DNA of 64,000 nt. Origin: JADZAI01 sp047602465. Lineage in GTDB: Bacteria > Pseudomonadota > Alphaproteobacteria > Micropepsales > Micropepsaceae. Under the pieces are notes generated by a model. That model worked only from the letters and a program-made list of their open reading frames with translations, was not told the DNA's origin and did not search any database. The position numbers and the translations under genes were made by a program. Below are positions 62,869-64,000 of this stretch, piece by piece; position 1 is the first letter of the stretch, and each line of letters begins with the position of its first letter. The stretch is from NCBI GenBank assembly GCA_047602465.1, contig JASGHF010000001.1, positions 992,001 through 1,056,000 on the forward strand, written 5' to 3'.

Positions 62869-64000
62869 GCCGCCTTGCCCGCCGTCGGAAGCTTGTGGTC
62901 CTTGAAGGTTTCGCGCAGCGAGAGCTTCTGGATCTTGCCCGTCGGGCCGACCGGGATGGCGTCCACGAAGGCGACATCGTCGGGCGTCCACCATTTGGCG
63001 ATCTTGCCGTCGAGGAAGGCGAGAATGTCGTCCTTTGTCGCTTCAGCGCCGGGCTTCAGCTGGATGATGAGCAGCGGGCGCTCGTCCCATTTGGGATGCG
63101 CGACGCCGATGACCGCCGCGATGGCGACGGACGGGTGGCCGACCGCGATGTTTTCGATGTCGATGGAGGAGATCCATTCGCCGCCGGACTTGATGACGTC
63201 CTTTGCGCGGTCGGTGATCTGCATGTAGCCGTCGGCGTCGAGCGTCGCGACGTCGCCGGTGTCGAAGAAGCCGTCGGCGTCGAGAATCTCGCCGCCCTCG
63301 TTCTTGAAATAGGCCTTGGCGACGGCGGGACCGCGCACGACGAGATGGCCGAACGCCTTGCCGTCGCGCGGCAGTTCGACGCCGTTGTCGTCGAGGATTT
63401 TCATATCGACCGAGAAGAGCGGGCGGCCCTGCTTGGACTTGATCCTGAGCTGCTCGTCGAAGGGGCGCTTGCGGTCTTCCGAGAGGAGCGAGCCGATGGT
63501 GCCGACCGGAGACATTTCGGTCATGCCCCAGGCGTGCATGACCTCGACGCCATAGTTCTGTTCGAATTTCTGGATCATCACCGGCGGGCAGGCCGAACCG
63601 CCGATGGCGACCTTCTTCAGCGTGGAAAGCTTCAGATTATTGGCCTCCATGTGCTGGAGCAGCATGAGCCATACGGTCGGCACGGCGGCCGACATGGTGA
63701 CCTTCTCGTCCTCGATGAGGTTGTAGACGCTCTCGCCGTCGAGCTTCGGCCCCGGCATCACCATTTTCGCGCCGGTCATCGGCACCGAGAAAGCGAGCGT
63801 CCAGGCATTGGCGTGGAACATCGGCACGATGGGCAGCACGCTGTCGGCATTGCCGATGCCGAAATTGTCCTGCGCGAGGATCGCCATGGCGTGCAGCGTG
63901 TTGGAACGGTGCGAGTAAAGCACGCCCTTGGGGTTGCCCGTGGTGCCGGAGGTGTAGCAAAGGCCGCAGGCGGCGTTTTCATCCAGCGCCATCCATGTGT
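62865..64000 (-). CDS. Long-chain acyl-CoA synthetase, N-terminus off window
   Basis: The frame is open to the right edge; about 378 C-terminal residues are seen. P-loop CGLCYTSGTTGNPKGVLYSH, then MHAWGMTEMSPVGTIGSLLS, GFFDTGDVATLDADGYMQIT, DRAKDVIKSGGEWISSIDIE, and the late VGPTGKIQKLSLRETFKDHK with the catalytic Lys. Family members are about 540 residues, so about 160 N-terminal residues lie outside. Similar to medium/long-chain fatty-acid CoA ligases (AlkK type). First gene seen of the operon that leads to DUF1499, GNAT and GDPD. Confidence 0.94.
   Translation of the reverse strand, partial: TWMALDENAACGLCYTSGTTGNPKGVLYSHRSNTLHAMAILAQDNFGIGNADSVLPIVPMFHANAWTLAFSVPMTGAKMVMPGPKLDGESVYNLIEDEKVTMSAAVPTVWLMLLQHMEANNLKLSTLKKVAIGGSACPPVMIQKFEQNYGVEVMHAWGMTEMSPVGTIGSLLSEDRKRPFDEQLRIKSKQGRPLFSVDMKILDDNGVELPRDGKAFGHLVVRGPAVAKAYFKNEGGEILDADGFFDTGDVATLDADGYMQITDRAKDVIKSGGEWISSIDIENIAVGHPSVAIAAVIGVAHPKWDERPLLIIQLKPGAEATKDDILAFLDGKIAKWWTPDDVAFVDAIPVGPTGKIQKLSLRETFKDHKLPTAGKAA

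Overview
The window is high-GC DNA, densely coded on both strands, from an alphaproteobacterium. The evidence is a gene cluster with the Rhodobacter-type gene transfer agent (GTA) order, families largely confined to alphaproteobacteria (DUF1491, DUF2336, DUF6456, a DUF5330-like protein, PAS_5), short palindromic intergenic repeats typical of the class, and two TonB-dependent receptors. A Caulobacterales/Parvularculales-like host would fit, but I cannot place it more precisely. I saw no tRNA, rRNA, CRISPR array, transposase or integrase.

Region 1 (1-14.3 kb, minus strand) is a GTA structural cluster. It runs from terminase small and large subunits through portal, a gp3.5-position protein, prohead protease, HK97 capsid, connector, DUF3168 tail terminator, major tail protein, two tail-assembly chaperone-like proteins, tape measure, DUF2460, DUF2163 hub and NlpC/P60 peptidase to the TIM-barrel host-specificity protein, which runs off the left edge. 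It departs from the usual layout in five ways. Palindromic repeats fill nearly every gap. One repeat lies in frame inside the peptidase gene. No gp7 adaptor is seen. A GC-poorer gene of unknown function with its own terminator sits between the tail chaperone and tape-measure genes. A second copy of the operon promoter lies before the portal gene.

Region 2 (14.0-23.2 kb) holds a LysR regulator and two tandem autotransporter-like adhesins (Calx-beta, He_PIG and IPT repeats plus an outer-membrane barrel). Their last 1.1 kb is almost identical. The block is flanked by two related small minus-strand genes.

Region 3 (23.4-35.9 kb) is mostly housekeeping and transport: a DUF1214/DUF1254 pair, an ABC importer, DUF1491, release factor 3, an esterase-like hydrolase, a polysaccharide deacetylase, a HExxH protein, a DUF2336 protein, a diamine-type decarboxylase and a one-domain voltage-gated cation channel. 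Region 4 (36-45 kb) is regulatory and sensory: two BLUF photoreceptors, a PAS histidine kinase, a TPR protein, a MaoC protein, a DUF6456 regulator, a PAS_5 protein and an orphan ParA with a ribbon-helix-helix-like partner. Region 5 (45-64 kb) has a Na+/H+ antiporter, an MFS transporter, acyl-CoA and ring-oxidation type enzymes, ChaC, two TonB receptors, a glycerophosphodiesterase, a DUF1499 protein and two acyl-CoA synthetases.

The observation I rate highest is regulatory. The promoter before the GTA terminase genes, its copy before the portal gene, and the promoter of the DUF6456 gene 28 kb away share the same architecture, including an AT-rich element about 10 nt upstream of a CCTCTTG -35 block. 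This suggests one activator drives both the GTA and the DUF6456 gene, perhaps the DUF6456 protein itself. Separately, three genes are each broken by a single inserted base, which may reflect sequence errors rather than biology.
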